From Verrucomicrobiota bacterium (GTDB taxonomy: Bacteria; Verrucomicrobiota; Verrucomicrobiia; Limisphaerales; J093), in assembly GCA_022710935.1 (NCBI GenBank), contig JAKLFY010000021.1, forward strand, positions 1 through 64,000: a DNA stretch of 64,000 nucleotides, given 5' to 3'. Positions 42,268 to 51,900 of this stretch are shown here, piece after piece; positions within the stretch are counted from its first letter, which is position 1; the number at the start of each line of letters is the position of its first letter. The notes below the pieces were generated by a model. It was not told the origin of the DNA. It made no database searches and worked only from the letters and a program-made list of their open reading frames with translations. The position numbers were made by a program, and so were the translations under genes.

Positions 42268-44355
42268 ATGCCATTCATGCAAGCCACAACCGTGTCAATC
42301 CCTTTCGCCAAAGTTGTTCTCCTCTGTCTGCTGGCCTGTCTGCCGATCCGCGGCGCGGGGCGGACGATTGCGTACGGTGATCCGCCCCGATCTCCGCGGC
42401 CGGGGGAGGATTGGCGAGGCGCCCGGCGGGTGGCGCTCGCCCATTGGGGTGGAGCCGGGTTTGCGATCAATCTATCGAGCCGCGAGGAATCGCGCATCGC
42501 CCACAACACCCTCTACGCCGCCGGGGAATACGCAGACTCCGCCTGGGATGGGAGCGTGTCGAATTGCGTGGCCGGGACGACCGCCTCGACCTTCAAGGAG
42601 CTGACGCTGCTTCGAGTCAATTACTTCCGCGCGATGGCAGGCGTGCCATCGACGGTTGTTTTGGAGAACACGTTCAACAGCAAGAACCAGGCGGCCGCTC
42701 TGATCATGGCCGCCAATGACATGCTGAGCCACACACCGTCAGCCGAGTGGCATTGCTACACCGCCGCCGGTCAGGAGGCGGCGGGCAACTCCAATCTCGC
42801 CTTGGGATCGTCCGGGCCCGATGCTATCAGCGGCTACATCCAGGACGACGGCGCAAACAACTACCCCGTCGGACACCGCCGCTGGGTGCTCTACCCCCAG
42901 ACGCGGTTAATGGGCACCGGCGACATCCCCCCTTCGGCCACGTGCTGGGGCGCAAACGCCAACTGGATCCTCGATGGGCACTTCTTCGATCCGCGCCCGG
43001 CCACGCGGGACGGCTTTGTCGCGTGGCCCCCGCCGGGTTTTGTGCCCTATCCGATTGTCTTCCCACGATGGTCTTTGTCTTACGGCGATGCGGATTTCAG
43101 CGGTGCGACCGTGAGCATGAGCGAGGGCGGTGTCCCGCTCGCGATCGTGGTCGAGCCGATCGAGACCGGCATGGGCGAGAATACCCTGGTCTGGTATCCG
43201 GCGGCTTTCGACCCGACCTCCGCGTCGGGTTGGCCGCGTCCGGCCGCCGACACGACCTACGCGGTCGCGATTTCGAATGTGCTGGTCGGGGGCAAACCGA
43301 CGAGCTTCTCGTACTCGGTGACGGTGTACGACCCCCAGGTGGCAGGCCCAGACACGCAGTGGGCGACTGTCACGGGGCCCAACCCGGCGGCGTTGAATCA
43401 GCCCAACCTCTACTCGATCACCCCCCTGCCGCGCGCGACCGGCTTCCAGTGGTTGTGCGGACGCCCCTGGGCGCTGAACGTGGTCGAAGGTGCCGAGAGT
43501 GGTCTGGGCGGTTTCACGGCGAGGACAAGTCCGGACTACGATCTCCTCGTCACGGTGCCCTCGTACGCCGGCACGTTTTACAGGCTGGCGCATCCGGCGC
43601 CGACTGACCAGATCCTCACCTACCAGCGTCTCCTGCTGCCGGGCGCGGGGGCTCAGGTGTCGTTCCGCAGCCGGCTCACCCTGGCCACCAGCGGTCAGCA
43701 GGCCAAGGTGCAGATCTCGCCCGATGAAGGCTTAAGCTGGCGTGACGTTTACGCCCAGGCCGGCACCAACGACGTCGAGGGCGTGGGCGAACTCGACTTT
43801 GTCAATCGCACAGTCTCCCTGGCTTCGTTTGCCGGACGCCCCATCCTGCTGCGGTTCAATTACCAGGTCGACCCAAACCGGGCCTACTACGTCAACACGG
43901 ATGTGGACGCTGGCTGGCACTTCGACAACGTCAAATTCACCGACACGCAGGAGCTGCGCAATCCCGTCACAGCACCGGCCAACGCGGATCTCACATTCTC
44001 CTTTGGCCCACTCGAGACGGGCGATTACGTTCTTTGCGCCCGCGCGCAGTACTTCAACCGGTACTACTCCGAATGGGGAGCCGTCAGCAGGGTCAACGCC
44101 AAGAACCTGCCCGTGCCAACACTCGAAATCTCCGGTCCCCCACGTCTCGAAGGCGGCCAGACGATCGTCGAATTCCAAGTCACAAACTACCGATCGACGC
44201 TCGTTTTCGATCTCATGCGTGCCACCAATCCGGGCGGCCCCTGGCAGGCCGACAGCCAGGCCGCGCTCGAGGTCGTCTCCGCCAACACACGCTTCCGCCT
44301 CTCGAGCCCGTCGACCGCCCCCGGGCCCGTCTTTCTCCGCGTGCGCGCGCGCTAG
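42268..44355 (+). CDS. Exported CAP/SCP-domain protein with C-terminal beta domains
   Basis: A 695-residue exported protein. Residues about 105-225 match a CAP (SCP/Tpx-1/PR-1) domain: LLRVNYFRAMAGVPSTVVLE, AAALIMAANDMLSHTPSAEW and the GHRRWVLYPQTRLMGTGDI block. Then come beta-sandwich segments and a MAM-like region (RLLLPGAGAQVSFRSRLTLA, AKVQISPDEGLSWRDVY, GWHFDNVKF) and a C-terminal VFDLMRATNPGGPW tail typical of verrucomicrobial surface proteins. CAP domains bind sterols or lipids or act as proteases; the function in bacteria is mostly unknown. A signal at about 10-30 (KVVLLCLLACLPIRG). It follows the small exported gene by three bases. Confidence 0.82.
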   Translation: MPFMQATTVSIPFAKVVLLCLLACLPIRGAGRTIAYGDPPRSPRPGEDWRGARRVALAHWGGAGFAINLSSREESRIAHNTLYAAGEYADSAWDGSVSNCVAGTTASTFKELTLLRVNYFRAMAGVPSTVVLENTFNSKNQAAALIMAANDMLSHTPSAEWHCYTAAGQEAAGNSNLALGSSGPDAISGYIQDDGANNYPVGHRRWVLYPQTRLMGTGDIPPSATCWGANANWILDGHFFDPRPATRDGFVAWPPPGFVPYPIVFPRWSLSYGDADFSGATVSMSEGGVPLAIVVEPIETGMGENTLVWYPAAFDPTSASGWPRPAADTTYAVAISNVLVGGKPTSFSYSVTVYDPQVAGPDTQWATVTGPNPAALNQPNLYSITPLPRATGFQWLCGRPWALNVVEGAESGLGGFTARTSPDYDLLVTVPSYAGTFYRLAHPAPTDQILTYQRLLLPGAGAQVSFRSRLTLATSGQQAKVQISPDEGLSWRDVYAQAGTNDVEGVGELDFVNRTVSLASFAGRPILLRFNYQVDPNRAYYVNTDVDAGWHFDNVKFTDTQELRNPVTAPANADLTFSFGPLETGDYVLCARAQYFNRYYSEWGAVSRVNAKNLPVPTLEISGPPRLEGGQTIVEFQVTNYRSTLVFDLMRATNPGGPWQADSQAALEVVSANTRFRLSSPSTAPGPVFLRVRAR

Positions 44356-44397
44356 CGTGGATTTCGTTGTCATCTTCCCGGTCGTGAGAAATCCGGG

Positions 44398-44490
44398 TTA
44401 GCGAGGCGTCGGGTGCCGGTGATCGTGGTCGCTACCCGGCCGCCACGAGCCCTCCGCGCGCCTCCTCGGTCTGAGACGAAGCCTCGCTAA
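44398..44490. repeat. REP-like repeat, family 3 (copy c), supplying a stop codon
   Basis: It runs from TTAGCGAGGCGTCGGGTGCC to GGTCTGAGACGAAGCCTCGC and TAA. The final bases CTA at 44487-44489 are the stop codon (TAG) of the minus-strand serine hydrolase, so the repeat overlaps the gene end. Confidence 0.65.
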
Positions 44491-45989
44491 TGCTCGACCC
44501 GTCCGATCAGTTGCGGTTGTTTGGTGGGGCCGAACGAGACATTGACTTCCTGATCGAACGCGACCTGGTCGCCGGAGAACCGGAGCTTGAACGCGGCGAC
44601 GAAGGGCGTTTCATAGGCGCACATCTTCACGGTGTACGTGTCGTCCGCTGTCCAGGCGCCGCTGACGCCGACGGGCTGATCGGGGTAAGGTCCGAACGGA
44701 TGGCGGGCGTTCTTCCAATCGCCCTTTCCGCAAGCCACGCGGCGTTCGACCCCGCCGATCCGAGTCGCGAGCGTGACGCCCTGGCCGTCGGCTCCGACAT
44801 CGAGTCCGACCGACTCGAGCTTCTGCTCGTTGGCAGGGAACGCGAAGCGTTTGCCCGAGACCGATGATGCCATCGGAGACGAAGGCTGGCCTTGCGCCGG
44901 CGGCAGTTCGAGGCCAGCCAGCCTGCGTTCGAGCGCCCTCTGAGTCTCGGGATCGGCGGGCAGCGCCTGCGCGCCCAACGCAGGCAGAAGCCGGTCCCAG
45001 ACGAGATTGAGGACCTGCTGCATGTCTCTCACGCCGCCCGTGATCGCAATCACTGCATCCAGGCGGGGCACAACCACGCAGTACTGGCCGAATGCGCCGT
45101 CGCCGCGATAGGCGCCGTGGCGGCTGCGCCAGAACTGGTAGCCATAGCCCTGGTCCCAGTCGCTGTTCGGATTGCTGCCGTTCGCCACCTGGAGGCCGGT
45201 GGCGGCCTCGACCCACGCGGCCGGGAGCAGAGGCTTGCCGCCCCATAGGCCCTTCTGCAAGTAGAGTTGACCGAACCGCGCGATATCCTCCGTCCGAACG
45301 CTCAATCCATAACCCCCAAGCGTGATCCCCTCGGCATTGGCGCCCCAAGTCGGATTCTCGATCCCCAGCGGCTCGAAGAGTCGCGGGCGCAGGTAGTCCA
45401 GCACGGTCTCGCCCGTGACCTTTTGAACGATCGCCGACAGCATGAAGGTGGCCGCCGTGTTGTATCTGAAGTGCGTGCCGGGCTTGTGGGGCACCGGGTG
45501 ATCGAGAAAGAGTTTGACCGTGAGCTTGCCCGTGCCCCAAACGGGTTCGTCCTGATGCCCCGTCGCCATCCGGAGCAGATCGCTGATGCGCATCGCCTTC
45601 AGGTTCGCGCTCGGCTCGGCAGGCGCCTGATCGGGAAAGAACTTCAGGACCTCATCGTGCACGCTGAGTTTGCCCTCCGCCACCGCCAAACCTACCGCCG
45701 TCGAAGTGAAACTCTTGCTCAGCGAATAGAGCTCGTGCGGGCTTCGAGGGTTGTAGGGCGCCCACCACCCTTCCGCCACCACGTGGCCATGCCGGACCAG
45801 CATGAAGCTGTGCATCCCCTCGATCTGACGGTCGGCCGCATCGACGAATGCAATCAGGGCTGCGGACGAGACGCCTTGCTGTTCGGGGCTGCTGCGGGGC
45901 AAGGCCAGGGCCGTGTTGGGCGCGGCCGTGCATCGCAGGCTCAGGTAAACAGCGAACAGAATGCAGACGGACTTGAGGAAGTTTCTCAT
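44487..45989 (-). CDS. Exported serine hydrolase (beta-lactamase/class C family)
   Basis: A 500-residue exported protein (signal SVCILFAVYLSLRCTA) of the beta-lactamase/DD-peptidase fold. The catalytic SxxK is Ser89-Leu-Ser-Lys92 in YSLSKSFTSTAVG. The second motif Tyr-Asn is in HFRYNTAATFMLSAIV. RLFEPLGIENPTWGANAEG and DQGYGYQFWRSRHGAYRGDG are also family-typical. Such enzymes act as D-peptidases or esterases, often not on antibiotics. The C-terminal 120 residues form an extra beta domain. The stop is supplied by a REP repeat. It is divergent from the TolB/TPR gene with start regions close together. Confidence 0.92.
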   Translation of the reverse strand: MRNFLKSVCILFAVYLSLRCTAAPNTALALPRSSPEQQGVSSAALIAFVDAADRQIEGMHSFMLVRHGHVVAEGWWAPYNPRSPHELYSLSKSFTSTAVGLAVAEGKLSVHDEVLKFFPDQAPAEPSANLKAMRISDLLRMATGHQDEPVWGTGKLTVKLFLDHPVPHKPGTHFRYNTAATFMLSAIVQKVTGETVLDYLRPRLFEPLGIENPTWGANAEGITLGGYGLSVRTEDIARFGQLYLQKGLWGGKPLLPAAWVEAATGLQVANGSNPNSDWDQGYGYQFWRSRHGAYRGDGAFGQYCVVVPRLDAVIAITGGVRDMQQVLNLVWDRLLPALGAQALPADPETQRALERRLAGLELPPAQGQPSSPMASSVSGKRFAFPANEQKLESVGLDVGADGQGVTLATRIGGVERRVACGKGDWKNARHPFGPYPDQPVGVSGAWTADDTYTVKMCAYETPFVAAFKLRFSGDQVAFDQEVNVSFGPTKQPQLIGRVEH

Positions 45990-46098
45990 AATACGCTCGA
46001 AGGCGAGCTTGCCCAAATCCGCGCCGGACGTCTGCCAGAAAGTTGTTGATGGTTTCGGTTTGTCTTGTCCGCAGGTTCCTTCCATTCTGGCCGCCGTG

Positions 46099-48366
46099 AC
46101 GTGGGGTGGCGAAAGATCTCTGGCCGCCTTTCTGATCGCGGCCGGCGCACTGAGCGCGTATCGCGGGTCGTGCGATGACGATGCCTGGTCCCTGTTGACC
46201 GGGCCGGGTCCATGCGCGCCCATCGAGATTCAACACCCCCTGCTGCGCGCGGTCATGCCGACCAACATGCCTGCCCCCGCGGTGCTGTGGAATACGAACA
46301 GCGCCGGCATCGACCGCTGGGCAGTCGGGATCCGAGCGGGCGGGCAGAGGTGGGTCTATGACCGAATCCAGCCGATCTGGCGTCCGCCTGAATCGGACTG
46401 GCTACGCATCAAAGAGGCGGCGCGAGGCGATCCGATCGAGTTGATTGTGGCCGGCGCGGGGCCCGGCAAGGGCGGGCCGCCGTTGGCCCGAGGCACCGTT
46501 CAGTTCAGTGTCTCTCCTTGGGCGGTTGAAACGCCCTTGTTCTACCGCGAGGTGAATCTGCCTTTTGTCGATGCGGTCAAGGACCCATCGAAGATTCGCT
46601 GGCGGTTCGGCGCTCTGGACCGGCCCACCGCGCCTCCGGTGGTGCTCGAGAACCTGCCGGTCTGCGGCAACTGCCACTCGTTCAGCCGGAACGGCGAGTA
46701 CCTGGCGATGGACGTCGACTACGCCAACAGCAAGGCCTCCTATGTCATTACCCGGACGGCTCCGGAGATGCGGTTGGCGACGAGCGATCTGATCACCTGG
46801 AACGACTACCGTCCTGAGGACGGACGCCAGACCTACGGTCTGTTGTCGCAGATCTCTCCCGATGGCCGCTATGTCCTGAGCACCGTCAAGGACCGCTCCG
46901 TGTTTGTTCCCCGGCCCGGTCTGGCCTTTTCGCAGCTCTTCTTTCCGCTCAAGGGCATCGTGGCGGTCTATGACCGGCAAACCAGGCAGTTCTTCTCGCT
47001 GCCGGGCGCGGACGATCCCGCCTTCGTCCAAAGCAACCCCACGTGGAGCCTGGACGGAGAATGGGTTGTGTTCGCCCGGAACCGGGCCTACGAACTCGAA
47101 AAGGCCCGCGACACAGGCCGCATTCTCCTGACGCCGGAGGAATGCGAAGAGTTCCTCGAACGCGGTCGGGAGTTTCGATACGACCTCTATCGCGTCCGGT
47201 TCAACGGCGGGGCCGGCGGCCTCGCCGAACCGCTGCGCGGGGCCTCGGCCAACGGGCGCAGCAACTTCTTTCCCAAGTACTCGCCGGATGGACGGTGGAT
47301 TGTCTTCTGCCAGGCCTCGAATTACATGCTGCTCCAGCCCGATAGCGAGCTGTTCATCATCCCGGCGGACGGCGGCGAACCCAGGCGGCTCGAGTGCAAC
47401 CTCGGCCGCATGAACTCCTGGCACACCTGGTCCCCGGAGGGGCGCTGGCTGGTCTTCTCGTCCAAAGAGCACTCGGATTACACCCAGCTCTACCTCGCGC
47501 GCATAGCCGAGAATGGCGAGGCCAGCCCGCCGGTCTGGCTCGAACACATGGTCGCGCCCGGACGCGCGGCGAACATCCCCGAGTTCGTTGCATTGCGTCC
47601 GGACGCCATCGGGCGGATCCGCGAGCAGTTTCTCGACGACTACTCTTTCACCCGCGCCGGCAACGAGTTCTACCGGGCTGGCGACGCCGATCGGGCGATC
47701 GAGAAGTTCGAAATCGCACTCTCGATGAATCCGGACAACGCCATGGCCCATCAGCGGTTGGGTTTCCTGCTGTTCCGGGTCAGGAACCGGCTGGCCGAGG
47801 CGATCGATCACTCGCGCACTGCCGTGCGGCTCGAACCCCAGAACGGATTCGCTCATTTTGATTTGGGGGCCGCCCTGGCGGCCCAAGGCGATCTGACCAA
47901 CGCCGCCGTTCACCTCGAGGAATCGGTGCGCCTGTTGCCCCGAGGCTTCGACCGCCAATACAACGTCGTCGATATGCGCCTTGCCTGGGCCGAGGTCGGT
48001 TACCGGCTCGAACGCTACGCGCAGACCGTTTCAGTGCTCGAACCTGCCCTCGAACGCGCCCCCAGCCACGCCCGCGCCAACTACCTCATGGCCATGGCGA
48101 GGGCCTGGCTCGACGAAACCTCGACCACCACCCCCTTCTTCAATCGCGCGGTCCAATCCGAACCGCGCCTGGCACGATTGCCCGACTACCACGACCTGCT
48201 CAGTCGCAATTACGTCAACCAGGGGCTTTACGCCGAGGGCCTGGCGGCTGCCCAGACCGCACATCGGCTCGCCCTGGCCGCCGGACGCGCGCAACAGGCT
48301 GCCAAACTCGAACGGCGCATCGAGTTGTGCCGGAGTCGCCTGGCCGGGGATTCGAAGAACAAGTGA
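46099..48366 (+). CDS. TolB-like beta-propeller plus TPR protein
   Basis: About 755 residues if started at GTG 46099, which gives a signal-like N-terminus (ERSLAAFLIAAGALSAYRG); an ATG at 45961 would overlap the divergent hydrolase gene. Middle residues contain WD40-like PD40/TolB repeats: LLSQISPDGRYVLST, SNPTWSLDGEWVVFAR, FPKYSPDGRWIVFC and HTWSPEGRWLVFSS. An N-terminal VCGNCHSFSRNGEYLAMD has a CxxCH-like haem or metal motif. The C-terminal 200 residues are TPRs (DADRAIEKFEIALSMNPDN, EAIDHSRTAVRLEPQNGFAH). It is likely a periplasmic protein-complex component; the exact role is unknown. Confidence 0.85.
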   Translation, partial: TWGGERSLAAFLIAAGALSAYRGSCDDDAWSLLTGPGPCAPIEIQHPLLRAVMPTNMPAPAVLWNTNSAGIDRWAVGIRAGGQRWVYDRIQPIWRPPESDWLRIKEAARGDPIELIVAGAGPGKGGPPLARGTVQFSVSPWAVETPLFYREVNLPFVDAVKDPSKIRWRFGALDRPTAPPVVLENLPVCGNCHSFSRNGEYLAMDVDYANSKASYVITRTAPEMRLATSDLITWNDYRPEDGRQTYGLLSQISPDGRYVLSTVKDRSVFVPRPGLAFSQLFFPLKGIVAVYDRQTRQFFSLPGADDPAFVQSNPTWSLDGEWVVFARNRAYELEKARDTGRILLTPEECEEFLERGREFRYDLYRVRFNGGAGGLAEPLRGASANGRSNFFPKYSPDGRWIVFCQASNYMLLQPDSELFIIPADGGEPRRLECNLGRMNSWHTWSPEGRWLVFSSKEHSDYTQLYLARIAENGEASPPVWLEHMVAPGRAANIPEFVALRPDAIGRIREQFLDDYSFTRAGNEFYRAGDADRAIEKFEIALSMNPDNAMAHQRLGFLLFRVRNRLAEAIDHSRTAVRLEPQNGFAHFDLGAALAAQGDLTNAAVHLEESVRLLPRGFDRQYNVVDMRLAWAEVGYRLERYAQTVSVLEPALERAPSHARANYLMAMARAWLDETSTTTPFFNRAVQSEPRLARLPDYHDLLSRNYVNQGLYAEGLAAAQTAHRLALAAGRAQQAAKLERRIELCRSRLAGDSKNK

Positions 48367-48942
48367 GCGGCAGGACGGCTGTTTCCAGGAATCGTGAGCA
48401 CCGCGAATCGGAAAGCTCCAAGACTTGGACCCGTGAGGGCGAGAAAAGCAGGGCCGCAACCGGAGGTCATGTCGCGCTCGTAAAGCCGGCCGCAAGCCGG
48501 CGCTCCGGGGCCTCACCACCCCGCAGTCCGCGTGTCGAGGGGCGCAGCCTCTGCCGGTCTCTTCACCACGAAGAACACGAAGAACACGAAGGCGAGAAAC
48601 AGAAGCCTCTTCGTGCTACTATGCCCCAGAATCTGCCCAGCCGCCGACGAATCTCGGTTGCGGCTCTGACGCTTCGTGCCCTTCGTGCTCTTCGTGGTGA
48701 AGACCTCTGTTTTTTGCTTGCACGCCCTTGTAATGTCTTCAGATTTGGCGCATGGCCATCCGTAAGGTTTTCAACACCCGTGCGGTGTCGTGCGCCCAGT
48801 GCGTCAGAAAGGAGCTTGACGCATGCCGACGCAGCCTGCGGAAGGCTTATCCACAAACCAATAGTGCGCCGTCCGGGCATCGCCTCGAGACGCGCACGAC
48901 AACGGAGTAACCCACAAGAACCAACACCATAGATAGGCAACC
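48367..48942. other. Intergenic region with fold-back element
   Basis: No gene is supported. The stretch holds a GCCGGC-CGCAA-GCCGGC hairpin at 48485-48501 and the fold-back element at 48560-48703. Behind that lies the leader of the large surface-protein gene, where no obvious promoter boxes can be named. Confidence 0.5.
48560..48703. repeat. Fold-back element built on CACGAAGAA units
   Basis: The left arm 48560-48592 (TCTTCACCACGAAGAACACG...) consists of tandem AACACGAAG units. The right arm 48671-48703 is its inverted copy with three or four mismatches (CTTCGTGCTCTTCGTGGTG). Arms of 33 bp enclose about 78 bp. Elements of this look are scattered through many bacterial genomes and give spurious frames reading HEEHEEHEGE. 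Confidence 0.7.
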
Positions 48943-51900
48943 ATGAAAAGAACAACACTCATAGGCCTAGCCGCCTCGGTGTTCCTGCTCGCCGGCGCGA
49001 TCCAGGCCCAGCCCTTCACGGGGATAGACCTGGGCTCGCCCCTGCTGCTCGGTTCGGCAACCGACAACGGGGATGGCACCATGACAATCGTCGGCGGCGG
49101 TTCGGACATCTGGGGCGCGGCCGACTCGGGGTACTACTACTACACAACCATCAGCGATCCTGCCTGGGATGCGGTGGTGCGGGTCCGCGACCTGGTCAAC
49201 AACGATGACGCCGGCACCGGAACAATCGGTGACGACGGGTGGACCAAGTGCGAGTTGATGGTGCGCATGCCGGACGAATGGTCGGGGATGCCGATGACCG
49301 ATGACCCGTTCATCGCCAACATGACGACCCGGAGCGGCGGTCAGAACCAGGTCGCGCCCCAGTGGCGCACGGCCCGCGCGGGCAACGCGGATTGGAACTC
49401 CATGGGCCTGACCATCCGTCCGTCTTATCCAAACACCTGGCTTAAGATCGAGCGACGCGAAGCCCTGTTCACCATCTATTATGGCACCGACGGCACGACC
49501 TGGAACAAGTACGTCGACATTGACACGTCCAAGAGCGATCTGGTCGGCTCGGACAACTCGACCACGTTCGGCACGGCTTGGCCGGCAGAGGTTTATGTCG
49601 GTATCGCCGTCACCGCCCACTACGACGGGGACCCGACGGGCGGCATCGCCACCATCTCGGATCTCAAGGTGACCCCGATCACGACACCGCCCAACCTCCA
49701 GATCGTCAAGGACGTCGAGGACACTTCGGCGGTCGCCGGCACGGCGGCCCTGTTCGAGTTCGAAGCCGTCAATACCGCAATCCCGAACGGCTATGTCTCA
49801 TCGTACCAATGGTCTCGAAATGGAACCGCCATCCCTGGAGCAACCGGCTCGAAGCTGAACATGATCGTGGGAGCCGGCGACAACGGCGCCAAGTTCAAAT
49901 GCCAGGCCTCTTTCGCTGGCGCAACGATCGACAGCCGCGAGGCCACTCTCACCGTCACGGACGGGACCACCTACGCCGGCTACGCGAAGTGGGAGTTCTG
50001 GGACGGCTCGAGCCGGGGACCCATCAACTCCGGGAATTGCGATCCGGCGGACATGACCATGACCGCGACCGGCTTCGAGACGCCGACGAACTTCTCGGAC
50101 ACCTATGCCTCGCGGGTGAGCGCCTGGTTCTACCCGCCCGCCGATGGCAAGTACGTGTTCTTCGTTGCTTGCGACGACGATGCGGATCTGTTCCTCAGCA
50201 CCGATGCCCAGCCGGCCAACAAACGGATGATCGCTCAAGAAACCTCGTGGGCTGGAGCGCGCGTCTGGGTCGGCGGCACCGGCAACCTCAACCAGAAACG
50301 CTCCGATCGGTGGTCGCCCGATGACGGCGTGACCACTCCGGGCGCCGAGGGCTACGATCTGGTCAAAGACACGCCCTATTATATCGAAGGCGTGTTCCAC
50401 GAAGGCGGCGGCGGCGACAATTTCGCCGTCACATACAAACTCATCGACGATCCCGATCCGGTGGACGGCGATGCCCCCAAACTGGCGGGCTCCGTCATCC
50501 GTTATATGACCTGGGCGGTGACCAAGCTCGATCTGATAACCGATTTGCAGGATACTACCGTGTTCGAAGAGCAGCTCGCTCAGTTCGAAGCCGTGTTCGA
50601 TACGGACAGCGAGACACTGCCCGAGTTGCAGTGGCAGCGCAAAGCCCCCGGCGGCGCCACGTGGGAGAATCTCGGTGGCGTGATCCGGGCGACGCAGTCG
50701 ACCTACTCGTTCACGGCTCGGCTCACCGACAACGGCGCCAAGTACAAATGCATCGCCACTTTGCCTGGTCCGGCGATGACCAAGGAGACCGCCGAGGTGA
50801 CGCTGACCGTCAACGCGGCCATGTTCATTACCGGCCTCGTGAAACAGGAGCTGTGGGGCCCGGCCACGTCCGACATTTATACCCGCCCGGGTGTCGAGGC
50901 CGGCACTGAAGGCGCACCCTGGAGCACCAGCTACATCAACTCCTTCGCGACAACCGACTTCGCTGACTACTACGTGCAGCGTCTGAGCTGCTTGTTCGTG
51001 CCGGAAGTCACCGGCCTCTACGTGTTCTTCATCTGCTCGGACGACGACAGCGATCTGTTCCTGAGCACAGACGCCGATCCCGCCAACAAACGGCTCATCG
51101 CCCAGGAAACGGCCTGGAGCAACAATCGACAGTGGGTCACGAGCGGCGGCGGGTCGAACTTGACCCAGAAGAGGTCCGATACCTTCGTGGACCCCACCAC
51201 CAGCGAGTCGCCAGGTGCCGCGGGCTTCGACCTCACCGCAGGTAAGAGGTACTACATCGAGGCCGTCCAGAATGAAGGCGGCGGCGGCGACAACCTCGCC
51301 GTGACCTACATGATGATAGCTCCGACCTATGAGGATGAACCTGTGGACGGCGCCTACACACGGCTCACCGGCGACCGCGTCGGTGTCCTGGTCCCCGCGC
51401 CGAAGAACCTCCAGATCACGGCCCAGCCGCAGGACGTGACGGCCCACGGCTGGGATCGGGCGATCTTCAGCGTCGACGCCACCGCGGAGGCCTTCTACCC
51501 GCCCACCTACCAGTGGCGGCGCAACGGCACTCCGATCCCGGGCGCCACCGCCAAGGTCCACTCGCTGCTCACCAGTGCAAGCGATAACGGCGCCAAGTTC
51601 GATTGCGTGGTATCCCTGGCGGGGTATCCGACTCCCGTCACATCGAGGGAAGCGACGCTTACAGTGCTCGGCGATGCCGTGTTTGTTGCCGGCTCGCTCA
51701 TGGAAGAGCGCTGGGCCAGCGCGAATCGCGATGCCGTCAACATCGGCAATGTCGGCGTGCCCAGCGAAGTCAACTACTGGACAAGCTTCGAGGGACCGAT
51801 CGACGTGGCCGACAACTTCTCGCGGTCCGTCAGCGGCATCTTCATCCCGGCGGTGACGGGCGAGTACGTGTTCTTCACATGCTCGGATGACGACAGCGAC

